In this document: piece after piece, positions 45,623-57,367 of the stretch
Numbering within the stretch: position 1 is the first letter of the stretch
Layout: each line of letters opens with the position of its first letter
NCBI RefSeq assembly: GCF_009730915.1
Contig: NC_052474.1
Location: forward strand, 6,111,501-6,175,500
Source: Dioscorea cayenensis subsp. rotundata
Lineage: Eukaryota > Streptophyta > Magnoliopsida > Dioscoreales > Dioscoreaceae
Length of the DNA stretch: 64,000 bases
Reading direction: 5' to 3'
Position numbers and translations under genes: made by a program
Notes under the pieces: generated by a model
Seen by the model: only the letters and a program-made list of their open reading frames with translations
What the model was told of the DNA's origin: nothing
Database searches by the model: none

Positions 45623-48600
45623 TTCTCTTGGATTTGATGGAATTTAAATGAAATTTGGGGGGGTTTTATGAATAATTTTGCAGGTTGCTTGAGATGGAAG
45701 CTTGGGCCGCGCTTCTTCAGAGCTGGAGATCCATCGATGGTGAGGACTGTTGCATTGACTAAAATGCCCTTCCGATGTGCTATTCAGTCTTCGAGTACTA
45801 TCCTATTTCGAGCAGGGTTTTTTTCGACTTTTCATATATCATCTTTGCAGCTGATACGATAATGACGTCATTATTACGCGAATTTATTTGTTTATTTATT
45901 TATTTATTTTTATTTTTAGGTGAAGCAAGTCACATGTTTAGTTTGCCTTCTGCTTTTGCTAGTTTTATTTTAATATTTTCGATATAAAACTGTTGATAAT
46001 TATTATTTAATTGTGTGATAATTATATTTAATTGACTAAATTACCCTTCAAGTTTATTGCGTTGACATTGCTATATATGACGTGAAAAATGCAAAACAAA
46101 ATAATTTATAAGTTTTGTTTTGCTGAATTTTGGTATCGTTCTCTTCTGTTAAAAAGAGTTTAGTGTTGTCGTGAAGGTGTTTGTTTGTTTGCCTGAGTGA
46201 CATGCGCTTGCGACAACTTGAGCAGGAGCTCGTGAAGGAGCTGAGAATGGCATTCATGGATGAGAATGGGATGGGGCCGGTGGTGGTGGACCAGAAGGCG
46301 GTGGACTCTGCACCGGATACGTTGGAGGGGTTGATTGCTGAGATGGCTGCCTCCACTTCGAACTATAACCAAAACATGGATGTCAGGGCCTTCATTCGCA
46401 AGACCAAGGCCATGGTGAGCTCTTTTAGTTTTCTTATCTTTTTGGTTTCAATGCTGGTTGTGGTTTAGTCTTCTTTTTGATAAAATTTGGTTTAGTATTC
46501 TTGTTATTTTCTTTCGGTTTTCATTTTTATGTGCTCGTTGGTGTTCTCTCTTTACGAAATATGCCTGCTTAGTTTTAAATGCTTCTTTGGGAAATGGACC
46601 ATCGATCCAAAGAATTGAGTCGATTCAAAAATATATATATATATATATATATGCAAGTTTTCATAAGCTAGAAGTTATTGGTGTATAATGTGTTACAAGT
46701 CATCAAATTTTATTTTTAAAAAATAGTTTTTTATTACCAAAAATATTTTTTTCCATAAACTATCTCAGTTATGTTGATTTAATTTCCATGAAGGTTCTGT
46801 GTCATATTTTTGAAGACTTAATAATTTTTTGAAAGAAATCTCACTAACATTTATGTTACTCTATATTCAGTTCTTGTCCTTTTGATTGGAGGAGAATCTC
46901 TAGTTTGCCGTAGGTGATAAGGCTCAAGTCCAAAGAGCACACACAAACACATGCACTTATTATGATGCCAGTGGACCCAGATTTGCCATCTAGCTGTTGA
47001 GCATAAGTGCCCAAGAGCATAATTCTTAAAGCTTGTTTTATTTCATGTCATATGCCCAATTGGACTAACTGAGGTAGTGTAGATCTGTTGCTGTTGTGTG
47101 ATGGTGTTGAGATTCCTGTCACTGCCCACAAATGGATAACATCATCCCACTTGGACAGTTGGTTTGTTTATCTGTTTGTCATATTGGACAAGAACCCGAG
47201 GTTCCTCATGTTCCTGATCTAGTGGTAGGTTGGGTCCACAGAAAAGTTGTCCTTTGAGGTTCGGATGCTACCCAAACTGTGTGCCATCATTACCTCCGTG
47301 AATCTTGCTAGTGAACTACCATTTACTGTTTCTTTGCCTTAAAGATGCAATGGTTTTGTTCTCCATGATTAGATTTCATCAAACTTTAGGGATTTTATAA
47401 ACTTGAAGTTTTGTCATTTTTTGACGAGAAGTTGATTGAAAAATGCATCTATTGATCACCCTTTTTAGGTTGACCTTTTATGGCTATTGGGCGTCTTTAA
47501 TAATTGTGGAGGAAATATACTGGTAAACACTCTCTTTTTGATATATGTTTCAATTGTCAAGATTAGCTATCAGAGTATTGGCTTTTATCAATGATAACAT
47601 GGAGGAACTAAGATGAAGTTTGGGTTGTTAAAACTAAATCCTTTACACTGCATAAATTTGCACTGGTAATTAGGGATTTGAATTTTAAATAATCAAGACA
47701 TGATTTGCCAATTACTTTTAGGCATTCTGGTTTGCATGATGGCTATTTAACCATATTACCATCAAAATTCAGTGTACCATGTGTACTAAGGTTCAAGAAT
47801 TTTTATTTTGGGTCTTCCAAGCATTCAAAAGAAGTGTTTTTTTTTTTTAACAACTGTGTAAGAAATGTTTACTGATTTAGAGCAAGTATAGCACAAGTCA
47901 AATATGATATCCGAATTGCAAAACAGCTCATGAAGATGGAGCAAAATATGAAATCTTCAAAGCTTCAGGGGCTGATTTATCGGCATTTGGCATCCATCGG
48001 CATCCCAAAGAGCATGCACTGTCTTACCCTGCTGCTGGCAGAAGAATACACCATTAATTCACTAGCCAGATCTTCTCTACCACCACCTGAATATGCATCT
48101 CGCCTGACTGATGGTTCCTATATCCACATAGCTCTCTTAAGTGACAATATTCTTGCAGCTTCAGTGGTAATTTCCTCCACCTTGACGAGCTCCGCCAACC
48201 CAGAAAATTTGGTATTTCACATTGTCACCGATAAGAAGACCTACTCTGCTATGCACTGCTGGTTTGCCCTCAACCCCATTTTTCCTGCAGTCGTTGAGGT
48301 GAAGGGCCTGCACCAATTCGACTGGCCTGCCGATGTGAATGCATTGGTGATGGAGACAATAGAAGAAATCCACTGGAGCTCACTTGCTCATCATCAGTAC
48401 AGTGGAGCAAATGAAGAGTATAAACGGCTCGAAGCTCTAAACCCAAGTGCCTTTTCACTTTTGAATTACCTAAGAATTCACCTCCCAGAGGTAAGTTACC
48501 TCATATATTTGAGTTATTCAAAAGCTGCTTCAAGTATGAATTTACTATTAATCATGATTGTTATCAAACAGTTATTTCCGAAGCTCAACAAGGTTATCTT

Positions 48601-49264
48601 TCTGGATGATGATGTTGTTGTCCAGCAAGACTTGCAATCATTATGGGACCTTGATCTAAATGGTCATGTCAATGGCGCAGTTATTGCAGGAGAGGTTGTG
48701 GATGATGGGTACCACCATTGCATGGGCAAGAAATATGAGGATTACTTGAATTTTTCAAACCCAATCTTATCATCATCAACTTTAGGATCAGAAAAGCAAA
48801 AATGTGCCTGGTTGAGTGGCATGAATGTGTTTGATCTTCAAGCATGGAAAAGAAGCAATATCACACGAACATATCAACAATGGCTAAAGCAGGCAAGAGA
48901 TACTATACTCCATATTTCAAATGAGATAATGAGATACATATCTTACAACGATGGTGTCGATAAATCTGTTACTATTGTTTTGCAGAACCGAGAATCTGGT
49001 TTTCATTTATGGCGAGCAGGACCTCGACCACCTGGTTTGATCGCCTTTAATGGCCAAGTGCATCAAATTGATCCTTCATGGCATTTATCAGGATTGGGAC
49101 GAAGAATGCCTGAACTCGAACTGCTACAAACCTCAGCGGTCATACATTTCAGCGGGCCACGAAAACCATGGCTCGAAATTGGATTCCCAGAATTACGATC
49201 ATTGTGGCAAAGACACATCAACTACTCTAATGAGTTTGTGAGAAGCTGTAGAGTTAGGGAGTGA
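45396..49264 (+). CDS. GAUT15: galacturonosyltransferase-like protein (GT8, GAUT12-15 clade, GAUT15-like)
   Basis: Six exons: 45396-45573, 45684-45739, 46226-46414, 47927-48490, 48572-48892 and 48986-49264, giving 528 residues. GAUTs transfer galacturonic acid from UDP-GalA in the Golgi to build pectin. A membrane anchor lies at about residues 26-49 (VLPTVLVAGVLLPFFFIRAAF) after a basic N terminus, which is type II topology. The stem has HLASIGIPKSMHCLTLLLAEEY. The catalytic domain shows SDNILAASVV, HIVTDKKTY, LNYLRIHLPE, FLDDDVVVQ with the metal-binding Asp triplet at 341-343, CAWLSGMNVFDL, and HFSGPRKPW at 490-498. The stem wording matches GAUT15 best, but GAUT12-14 cannot be excluded. The last intron (48893-48985) uses a GC donor (CAG|GCAAGA). 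The last two introns are multiples of three without stops, so the open frame runs on through both. The exon 3 start (46226) is chosen by reading frame. Confidence 0.9.
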
Positions 49265-51312
49265 CTAAACAAAGCGCAAAGCAATACGGAAAAAGAACAG
49301 CATTAGGTGAGTATTTGTATTTGGAATACATGGTACTATACAGTTAGACATATTCGTTGTTTGAGCAGGGAGGGAATTAATTAAGTAGGCAAAGCCTTCA
49401 TCAGTCTCTGCTCAGATAACTTTCTATACTACTGCTGCCTTTGTTGTTAGAGGGATGGCTTAAGTTGTACATACTGAGGGGCTGGTTCATATATCTTTGT
49501 TGAAGATCATCACTTCTTTGCTAATATTCTTTCCTCTCTATTAAAACAACTGTGAAGAATAAATTGCTCTATTTCATTTCTTCTTGTTATTGTTATCAGG
49601 GGAATTTGCACAGGTATTCTCTTGCTAAAGTGTATAATTGTGCGTATACAAGTATTTTGTGATCGATGACTGTTGGGACTGTCATGATATAATGTATATC
49701 AACTAGGTATATATACATATTGTTTGTTTTTTATTATGTATTTATTTATTTGTTTATTACTATAAAAATCAAATGCCTTGCTGCTAAGCTATTATAGCAA
49801 TAACTATGCTATACATATGTATATGTTTTTTATATAATTTTTATTTTTTTGTTCTTAGAAAAAAAGGTTATTTGTGAAAATTGAATATGGAGAATGTCAA
49901 CATCTAATTGTTCAAAATGAGGAGTAAAAGATGAAGAATTCAATGGAGGTTATGGATATACATGTGGAGAATTTTGATGAGGGTAGGATGGGAGTTCAAG
50001 GAGGAGAAGGCAGGGTTATCCTTTTTTAGGGTTAGGGTTTGGAAAACTCATTGGGGAAGGAGCAAGGAGAGTTTGGAAAGCTTGATTCACTTCAGTTAGT
50101 GGATTCCCTTCTTTTTATGGGATATAATGTTAAGTGTTTGATTAAAAGCGTGCAAGTGATAGGGACTAAGTAGATGATGTTTGGTAGCCAAGAACTTGGT
50201 CCTTTTTTCTTTCTTAATAAAATAAAAGGTGATTGTGTGGACTTAATTTCTTTCTTATGCGATAATTAACTACTTAAATAGATTTTAGATTGAAAGTGAA
50301 ATATGAAAGAAAGTCATTTGTTCTTATCTTTGTAGAACTTATAAATTCTTTAAAAAAGATATTTTCAAACTTATTATGTTACAAATACAACGATTTTATC
50401 GTATTTTGATGTGATTTATTTTTGCTGAAAAATTAATTATAAAATAAATTTATTTAATATATATAGCATGTAATTCAAAATCATAAATTTTATTTGACCG
50501 GAAAAATCCATCATAGACAATTTATCTAATGGTGTGTTGTGGTAAGGAATTCATAATACTTGCATAAACTATTAAATTTAAAAATGAGATTAAAAAAATA
50601 AATGGAGAATGATCCCTCAAACATAGAGACATAACACAGAATTATTTATTTCTTATAAAACAATTAACAATGAGGAGTTGAATGAGTTGTTTTAGTTGTT
50701 TTATAACAAATTTAAGAAAAGTTTAAATAAGACACGTAAGTGTTAATTATTAAAAAAATTCTTGTGTCTCCTGGTGAGACATGTTTACAAAGAAGGATAT
50801 GTACGGAAATGCATTGGAAAAATTACAAATTTATAGTTTATATAATCTAAAAACTTTGTATCTTTTCCCCCACTAAAATTACCATTCAAAGGATTAGAGC
50901 TATATTTGAATAACTAATGAAACAATTAAAAAAATATTATTCTTAGAGTCAAACACAAACACATCAAACTTATCCATTTACCCCAACCTCTTAATTAATT
51001 TAATCAATTAAAACATCATTACAAGAAAACTCTCTTCCTTGTCAAACAATGCCAAAACCAAATCCAAGTTTAAAGTTGTGTTCAAACAAAACCTTCAAAG
51101 TAATGCTTGTTGTTTTGATGATTACATCACTCATATCCAAATCATGTACATAATACAATAAAAAAATATATATTCATAAATAAAATAATAATAATACAAA
51201 AAACTAATACATCCAATAATGCATACAAACATCTCAATAAGCCAATGACCAAAAGACAAAAATACCCTTCTTCTTCTTCTTCTTCTTCTTCTACTACTAC
51301 TACTACAACTAA
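49265..51312. other. GAUT 3' UTR and intergenic DNA
   Basis: A probable polyadenylation signal AATAAA lies near 49559. Beyond about 49700 there is AT-rich DNA without a recognisable gene or element. CTT and ACT trinucleotide runs at 51267-51305 are close to the 3' end of the S40 gene on the other strand. Confidence 0.6.
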
Positions 51313-51744
51313 TTATCTCTCAAGGAAGCCTGTCATCCTAAGAATGGAATCCCTAACGTTTCTAAGATCACGGCCTTTGAGAGTTCTACCATTTCCGGTG
51401 CACACTGAGTACACCATCCTGTCGGTAAACCTCCGGGCCACGACGACATGCGGCGGCACTTTCCCCTTATCATCATCATAATCATTATAATCATCATCTT
51501 CATCGTCTTCATTATCATTATCAAACTTATGTATATAAGCACCGTGAGACCATGAATGACCTCTTTGTATCTCCATTGGCATTGAACATTCCTTCTTCTC
51601 CTTCTTGTTCTTGTTGTTCTCTTCATGAGCTGATAATTTGGCATGAGAAATGATATCTTGATCAAGAGGTGTGGTGTTGTCATGACACTTGATCATCATC
51701 TCATGTGGCCAGAGAACTTCACACTCTTCCAACTCTTCAACCAT
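51313..51744 (-). CDS. S40-type senescence regulator (DUF584), copy 1
   Basis: Single-exon gene of 143 residues. S40/DUF584 proteins are plant-specific nuclear proteins linked to leaf senescence and stress; their molecular action is not established. The N terminus has the conserved EExEVLWP motif (ECEVLWPHEMM). The middle is low complexity with an acidic Asp/Asn/Tyr stretch (residues about 76-93). The C terminus carries the family core: VPPHVVVARR at about 97-106, YSVCTGNGRTLKGRDLRNVR at about 112-131, LRMTGFLE at the end. The start at 51744 is the first Met and gives the usual short N-terminal segment. A related gene lies 5.3 kb to the right in the same orientation. Confidence 0.92.
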   Translation of the reverse strand: MVEELEECEVLWPHEMMIKCHDNTTPLDQDIISHAKLSAHEENNKNKKEKKECSMPMEIQRGHSWSHGAYIHKFDNDNEDDEDDDYNDYDDDKGKVPPHVVVARRFTDRMVYSVCTGNGRTLKGRDLRNVRDSILRMTGFLER

Positions 51745-51843
51745 GTCTTTTTTTTTCCCTTGTTATTATTATTATTATTTTGATCTTCAAAATAAGGAAA
51801 AATTTATGTTAGGGTTTGGGAGGAGGAAGTTTTATAGGTGAAG

Positions 51844-51874
<31 letters not shown>

Positions 51875-52010
51875 TGGTGTGGAATTTGAAGTAGTGAGCA
51901 CATTTGGGAGAAATGATGGTGTCATTTGTGGGTCCCACTTGGGCGCGGAGACTTTCACCATGTATATTGTTTGGGTCATTAGTACTCGAAGCTTTATAAC
52001 AGAAAGATTT

Positions 52011-52043
<33 letters not shown>

Positions 52044-52655
52044 TATTACATCAAACTAAACATAGAGCAGATATAATAAAAATAAAATACAACAAAAATA
52101 ATCTGTTAAAAGTGAAGCATGGTAACATAGAAAATCAGTATAATACACCATTAAAAAAAGACAGAAATCATAACACTCCAACAAACCCAGTGTATCGTGG
52201 AAAAAAGAGCTAACAACAGATTAGTCATAGTGGCTTTTAATAAAAAATAGATCTTTCTCAATAAATATTTTTTTTTTCTTGTAAGTATAAGGATTTGAAT
52301 TTAAAATTTCAATTGATGAAATAAACCTAATCCCTACAACTTCAATTAATTGGGTTAGTGTATATATATATAATTTTTAGAGAAATACCATGCATGAATA
52401 AATAGCTCGAAATAAATCATAGATATATAATTATAATTTTTAGAGAAATAGTATGCATGAATAAGTAGCTCGAAATAAATTTGATTTTTTTTAATGCACG
52501 CATCCTGCTCTCTATTCTTCCGTAAACAGACATATGCCTTTATAAGTTATAACTATAAAATTACCTATTCATACTTGTGAAACTAAAACTCATATAAATT
52601 CCTTTTCGATTAATGTTGTTCAAAATATATAAATATAAGAAATGCACTGACGCAA
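51745..52655. other. promoter region of S40 copy 1 and intergenic DNA
   Basis: A GAA/TTC trinucleotide run is at 51840-51870, about 100 bases upstream of the S40 start codon, and an AT run is at 52024-52043. A 56-base segment (TAATTTTTAGAGAAATA...AGCTCGAAATAAAT) occurs twice, at about 52370-52417 and 52434-52480. No other gene seen. Confidence 0.6.
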
Positions 52656-53357
52656 ACATTTCTTTCGTTTGGTTCAGTAGGGGAGGGGTGAGGGGGAAGG
52701 AGGGGAGGAATATGGAGGGTTTGAAAAAATTTTATGTTTGGTTCAATGGAGGGGTGTGGACGGTTAATCTATTTTTTTTGTTTGGTTAGAAGAAGGGGTG
52801 AGGAGGAGTGAGGAGGAGTGAGGAGAGATCTGATGTGTATTTTACTAATTTGTCTTTTTTATATAAAATTGATCATGATATTTTTTTATACATATCTAAA
52901 AGATTATTTTGTATCAACTTTGTTAATATTAAAATTAAGATTAATATTAGTAATAATATTATTTGTATAACTCAATTTTTTATATTTGTTTATCATTCTT
53001 ATATTATTATTATTATTTAAAAAAATATTATTATTAATCTTCAATTGACACATTAAAAAATAAGACAAATAATAATAATTATTATTATTATTATTATTAT
53101 GAAATTAGATTTAAAAAGATATTATCATAATTTTTTCAAATTGATAAAAGGATACTTTTGGCTTTTTCGTAAAAGATTTAAACATTAAAATTTGTTTTAA
53201 TAATCCCACCCTCCAAAAGACCTGATTTGGAGGGTGGGATATCGAGGGTTTAGACTAGTGAAATACCCCTCCAAACTCCTCCTCCTCACTCCCCCAACCA
53301 AACAACCTTCACCCTTCCTAACTCCCCCTCCCCATCGAACCAAACGAAAAGAAATGT
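52656..53357. mobile_element. MITE-like element with GTTTGGTTC inverted termini
   Basis: The left end ACATTTCTTTCGTTTGGTTC matches the inverted right end ACATTTCTTTTCGTTTGGTTC. Both ends continue into purine-rich sequence on the outer strand (GGGGAGGGG, GTGAGGAGGAG, GGAGGGTTT on the left; inverted GGGGAGGGGG, GTGAGGAGGAGGAG on the right). The centre is AT-rich and contains an ATT run (53068-53100). Secondary GTTTGGTT words recur inside. No target duplication was assigned. The end motif recalls PIF/Harbinger-type MITEs but the class is not proven. Confidence 0.65.
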
Positions 53358-54107
53358 AATTATCAGATTTTTGGGAGAATTATTTGTGTGTGTAACAGCT
53401 TGTTTCATTTGTTATGATTTTATTAAATAATAAAATAATAAAATTAGAACCTTAACTTGATCTTGTATATCTTCCAGAGTAGCAAGGCATCTGTTTACGT
53501 AGAATATTGGCTTCCTTGTCTACATGTATCACCGCCCATGGTTTCCTATACTTGTAAAACAGTTCCTTATTTTTTAAAATATTTATTTTAATTTATTTTT
53601 AATAAATGAATTTGTTTAATGTCTTACATCTATCTTGTGGGTTAATTAATTTCATAATAGTATCAACATCCATCATAGTTCATAATTTTTATTTTTGTCA
53701 AAAACTTAATGAATTAGTTGGATATTACTGATTAGTTTTTTTCAAAAACCCCTTATCAGTGAATATTAAAGAAGATGATTAAAAAGAAATTCTTGACACT
53801 AAAGCAGGATTAAGTATTGTATATAGTTGAATACTTTATAGTAATTATTTATAAATTATGTTTTAACTTGCACACAGACTACTTCTTTCAAAAGAGTCAA
53901 CTTGTGTGTGTATATATATCATGTTTTAAATTATAATTAAATATTTGTTATATTTTTAATCTAAAAAAAATTAATTTGATGGTTAAATTATATAAGTCTT
54001 TATTTTGATCTGTTTGGTTTCACATTGTTAGTAATAGCACAGTTCTTAATTCTACAAGTTACTTTAATTTTTAATTTAATAAATATGTCACATTATTTAA
54101 GTTTGGA

Positions 54108-54146
<39 letters not shown>

Positions 54147-56998
54147 AGGTTTTAATAATACATAATTTAATATGAATGCTTGGGAAATGAATGGTTGCCG
54201 CATCCCTCCGGCGGCTGCATTGCTTCGCATACCCCCACGCTAAACTTCAAGCAAACCCTAACCCTAACCTTAAGTTATCTGTTACTTCTTGTTTTGGCTC
54301 TACAAGACTCATGTACCAATTTTTTTTTTTTTAATTTATAAATAGCTAATTATTACTTTCTATTTAAAAAAATTAGAGACGGATCAAACTTAACAAACAC
54401 ATGTGCCCTCATTTTACGTGGACTTTGAAATTTGATCTCGGATTATTTTTATAAAAAAAGCACTCTATACAAATGATCCAATGTTAATCGGCCAAGAGGT
54501 TATTGGCTTTGTAAATTTCTTATCATATTTTTATTTTATTGTTTTGATTTATAAATTTTTTAATTTTCTAAATTATTAATTTGATCTATCTCCCCGTGCA
54601 AAAAGGAAAATTTGATTTGTTTTTTTAGAAAATGTTAATAAATATTGTGTTGCATGAATTTATATAGAAAAGTGAAGAGTAGAAAAAAACAAACATGCAA
54701 TGACCCTACTAATTTCATTTTATGTTTTTATAAAAATACTTAACAATATATGAGATATTAAGTTTAAACATTAAGAATTATACAAATTTAAATGTTAAGC
54801 TTTATTGACCTGAACTCTTATGAGTTCAGTTTAATTAATGCTCCAATAGATTCTATATTTTAGTCTAAATTTATTTTATTTAAACAAATTGGAGCTAATA
54901 AAATTTTTATGTGCAAGTATTTATCACTTGTTAACGCTTATGATTTGCCTTATAAATTTGATATTTAACATACCACTTTCACATTAGAGCAGACTCCCTC
55001 CCACAACATTGGTCATAAATAATTTGTCCACTTTACCAAAATAATAACAACATTATTTAACATAAAATTAGGCTCCATTTATACTCCTTATAGTTATTAT
55101 TTATATTAAAAAAATCATCTTCATGAATATAACTCAATTAAATTTAAAATAAAATTACTTTTTTTAACAATAAGTTATCTTTGAAAACATAGCCTCAAAA
55201 AACCGACTTTTGTATTATTAATGGGTAAGTTGGTAAAAACACTTTAAATTAACTCATATATATATATATAGGGACGGAGTAAAAAAATTTTTTTAGGGGG
55301 ATCAAAAAAATTTTTAGAGGGTATTAAATTTTTTTTAAGGACAAATAGAAAAATCAAGAAGACAAAAAAATAGATTTTTTTATAAATTATTTTTCAAAAA
55401 TATAATTTTTAAAATAATATATACTAATTTATAGAAAATCTAGTTGTCAAATAATAATTTTTTACATAAAATTTGTTACTATAAACTAATTTATTAGATG
55501 TCAACCAGCTAAACAATAAAATTGTACAAATATGTTTCTCTAAAATTATAACATTTTTAAATTATATATAATAATTTGTAAAAACAACCAACTTGCCAAA
55601 TAATAGACTTTTGCCAAACAAAAAAAGCTATATAATTTTGTATAACATCAACCAAACAGTAAATTTTCACAAATATATATATATTTTTAAAATATTATTT
55701 TTTTATATTATATGCATTAATTTGTACAATATATATTATTTAAAAAACCAAAACCAGGGGCCATGGCCCCATTTGTCCTCCCCCTAGCTCCACCCATGTA
55801 TATATATCTTGGTCTTCGTCCTCTCCTGGCTTCGCCCCTGTATATATATATATATATATATATTAGCCTTCGCTCTCCCCTAGTTTTGCTTCTATATATA
55901 TTTTTTAAAAAATAAAAAGCAGGAGAGCGACAAATGACAATGATTATTTAGAATTTATCTTCTAAAAAACTATGGCCCACTTGACACCTAAGAAAAATAA
56001 TAGACGGCATTAAAAGAGATTGAGAAGGGAGCTAGAATTGTCACATTTGCGCAGTACCACACAACTTAGCTTTGATGGTGCTTAATTTGGCAAATACTTC
56101 TATTTGTTTGTAATTGATGCTTTCAAATGGTTGGCTCTCTTTATAGAGAAAAGCGACCCTTTCTTTTTTACATTATCAGCTCAATATATATATACATATT
56201 AATAAAAATCCCTTTGAGTTGAGAAGATATTTTAGAAATACAAAATTTTATCATTGCTTGTTTTTGACATTTTTACACCGTTTGTATTTTTTTATGTCAA
56301 AGATATTGTTAAAGTAAGTAACTTTATCTTATTATTTATAATTTATGCCGTTTCATCATGTTTTCAGAGCATATAGTGATTTTTTTTTGTCTTAATACAT
56401 ATTTTTTCTTAAAACATATATATATATATAGTCAGTAAAAATTAAGTTAAATAAAAAATAAAATAATTTGAGCTAATCTAAGTATATTATTTTTCAAAAA
56501 TCATATATGTGACTTACTAACGTCAAAGTAGTAATAATAATAATCTTTAAAAAGGGCCACATCAACATTTGTGGGGATGATGCAATGCATTCACTTGATG
56601 TAATTTCTTGTGGGTCATTGATGACTAGGATGGAAGACTTATAAATTCCCTTGGGCCCAAGGAATATTAGAATATTACTTTTAATAATTCATGAACTTTA
56701 ATTTCTTCCCCATCATATTACCATTTCTCTTGTTTCATGATCATTTGTTTCTTTCTTAATCAACTTGCAAACTATATTGAAGAATTCAACTCAACCCTCT
56801 ATTCTTCTTTCACAATATACAAAAGAGAAGATAATAATAACAATAAACAAAGTCACAAAACTCAATATATATATATATATATATATATATTGCAAATATT
56901 GACCTTATTCTTTTCATCAATTCCTCGCATTAATCTTTACATTTTTCCTACCTACAATTGATCATCAAAGTTGAGAATTTCCGAATATCTTGAATTAA
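53358..56998. other. AT-rich intergenic DNA with repeat remnants
   Basis: No gene seen. It includes a small GC-richer patch with CCCTAACCCTAACC at about 54257-54275, an AT run at 54110-54141, the repeat at 55260-55800 and AT runs near 55838-55862 and 56867-56890. The last part is downstream of the minus-strand S40 copy 2. Confidence 0.55.
55260..55900. mobile_element. degenerate transposon remnant with 'GGAGCTAGGGGGAGG'-type end
   Basis: The left side has TATAGGGACGGAGTAAAA and AGGGGGATC. The right side, read inverted, has ACATGGGTGGAGCTAGGGGG followed by GGGGCCATGGCCCC. These resemble the paired ends of a common plant repeat. A partial second right end (CCTCTCCTGGCTTCGCCCCT, then CTCTCCCCTAGTTTTGCTTC) follows at 55810-55895. 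The interior shares its periodic pattern with 17850-18250. Confidence 0.45.
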
Positions 56999-57367
56999 TC
57001 ATCCTTCAAGATATCCGGTCATTCTTAAAACAGCATTCCGGACATGCTTCAAATCTCGGCCTTTTAGTGTTCGTCCTTGACCCGAACATAATGAAAAAGC
57101 CATCTTCTCCGTCTTTCTTCGCCTTTCTGCCAAAATATGCGGTGGTATCACCTCTGAATTCCCACTAATCAGCTCATCATCATCAATGTTGTACTCATGC
57201 AAAGATCCTTGCCATTTGATGGGTATATTAATAGCATCGGTGCGGTGATTTAGCTTCGTACTCTTATTCAAAGCCAGTGTAGTAGAAACAATATGTGTTG
57301 CTTGTTTCCGGCGCCGGTCGGAATTAATCTCCGGCCACATGATCTCTGACTCGTAGAACTCTTCCAT
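56999..57367 (-). CDS. S40-type senescence regulator (DUF584), copy 2
   Basis: Single-exon gene of 122 residues, paralogous to the 51313 gene. It shows the N-terminal EExYESEIMWPE motif, a short variable middle (about residues 15-75, shorter and less acidic than in copy 1), and the conserved C terminus: VIPPHILAERR at about 73-83, FSLCSGQGRTLKGRDLKHVR at about 91-110 and LRMTGYLEG at the end. Both copies lie on the same strand with no other gene between them, which suggests an old tandem duplication; the middle regions are no longer alignable by eye. A probable nuclear protein connected to senescence or stress, by family. Confidence 0.92.
   Translation of the reverse strand: MEEFYESEIMWPEINSDRRRKQATHIVSTTLALNKSTKLNHRTDAINIPIKWQGSLHEYNIDDDELISGNSEVIPPHILAERRRKTEKMAFSLCSGQGRTLKGRDLKHVRNAVLRMTGYLEG

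Noticed and set aside
54257-54275. Telomere-like CCCTAACCCTAACC
   Set aside because: Only two to three units and not the plant CCCTAAA period; too short to be an interstitial telomere.
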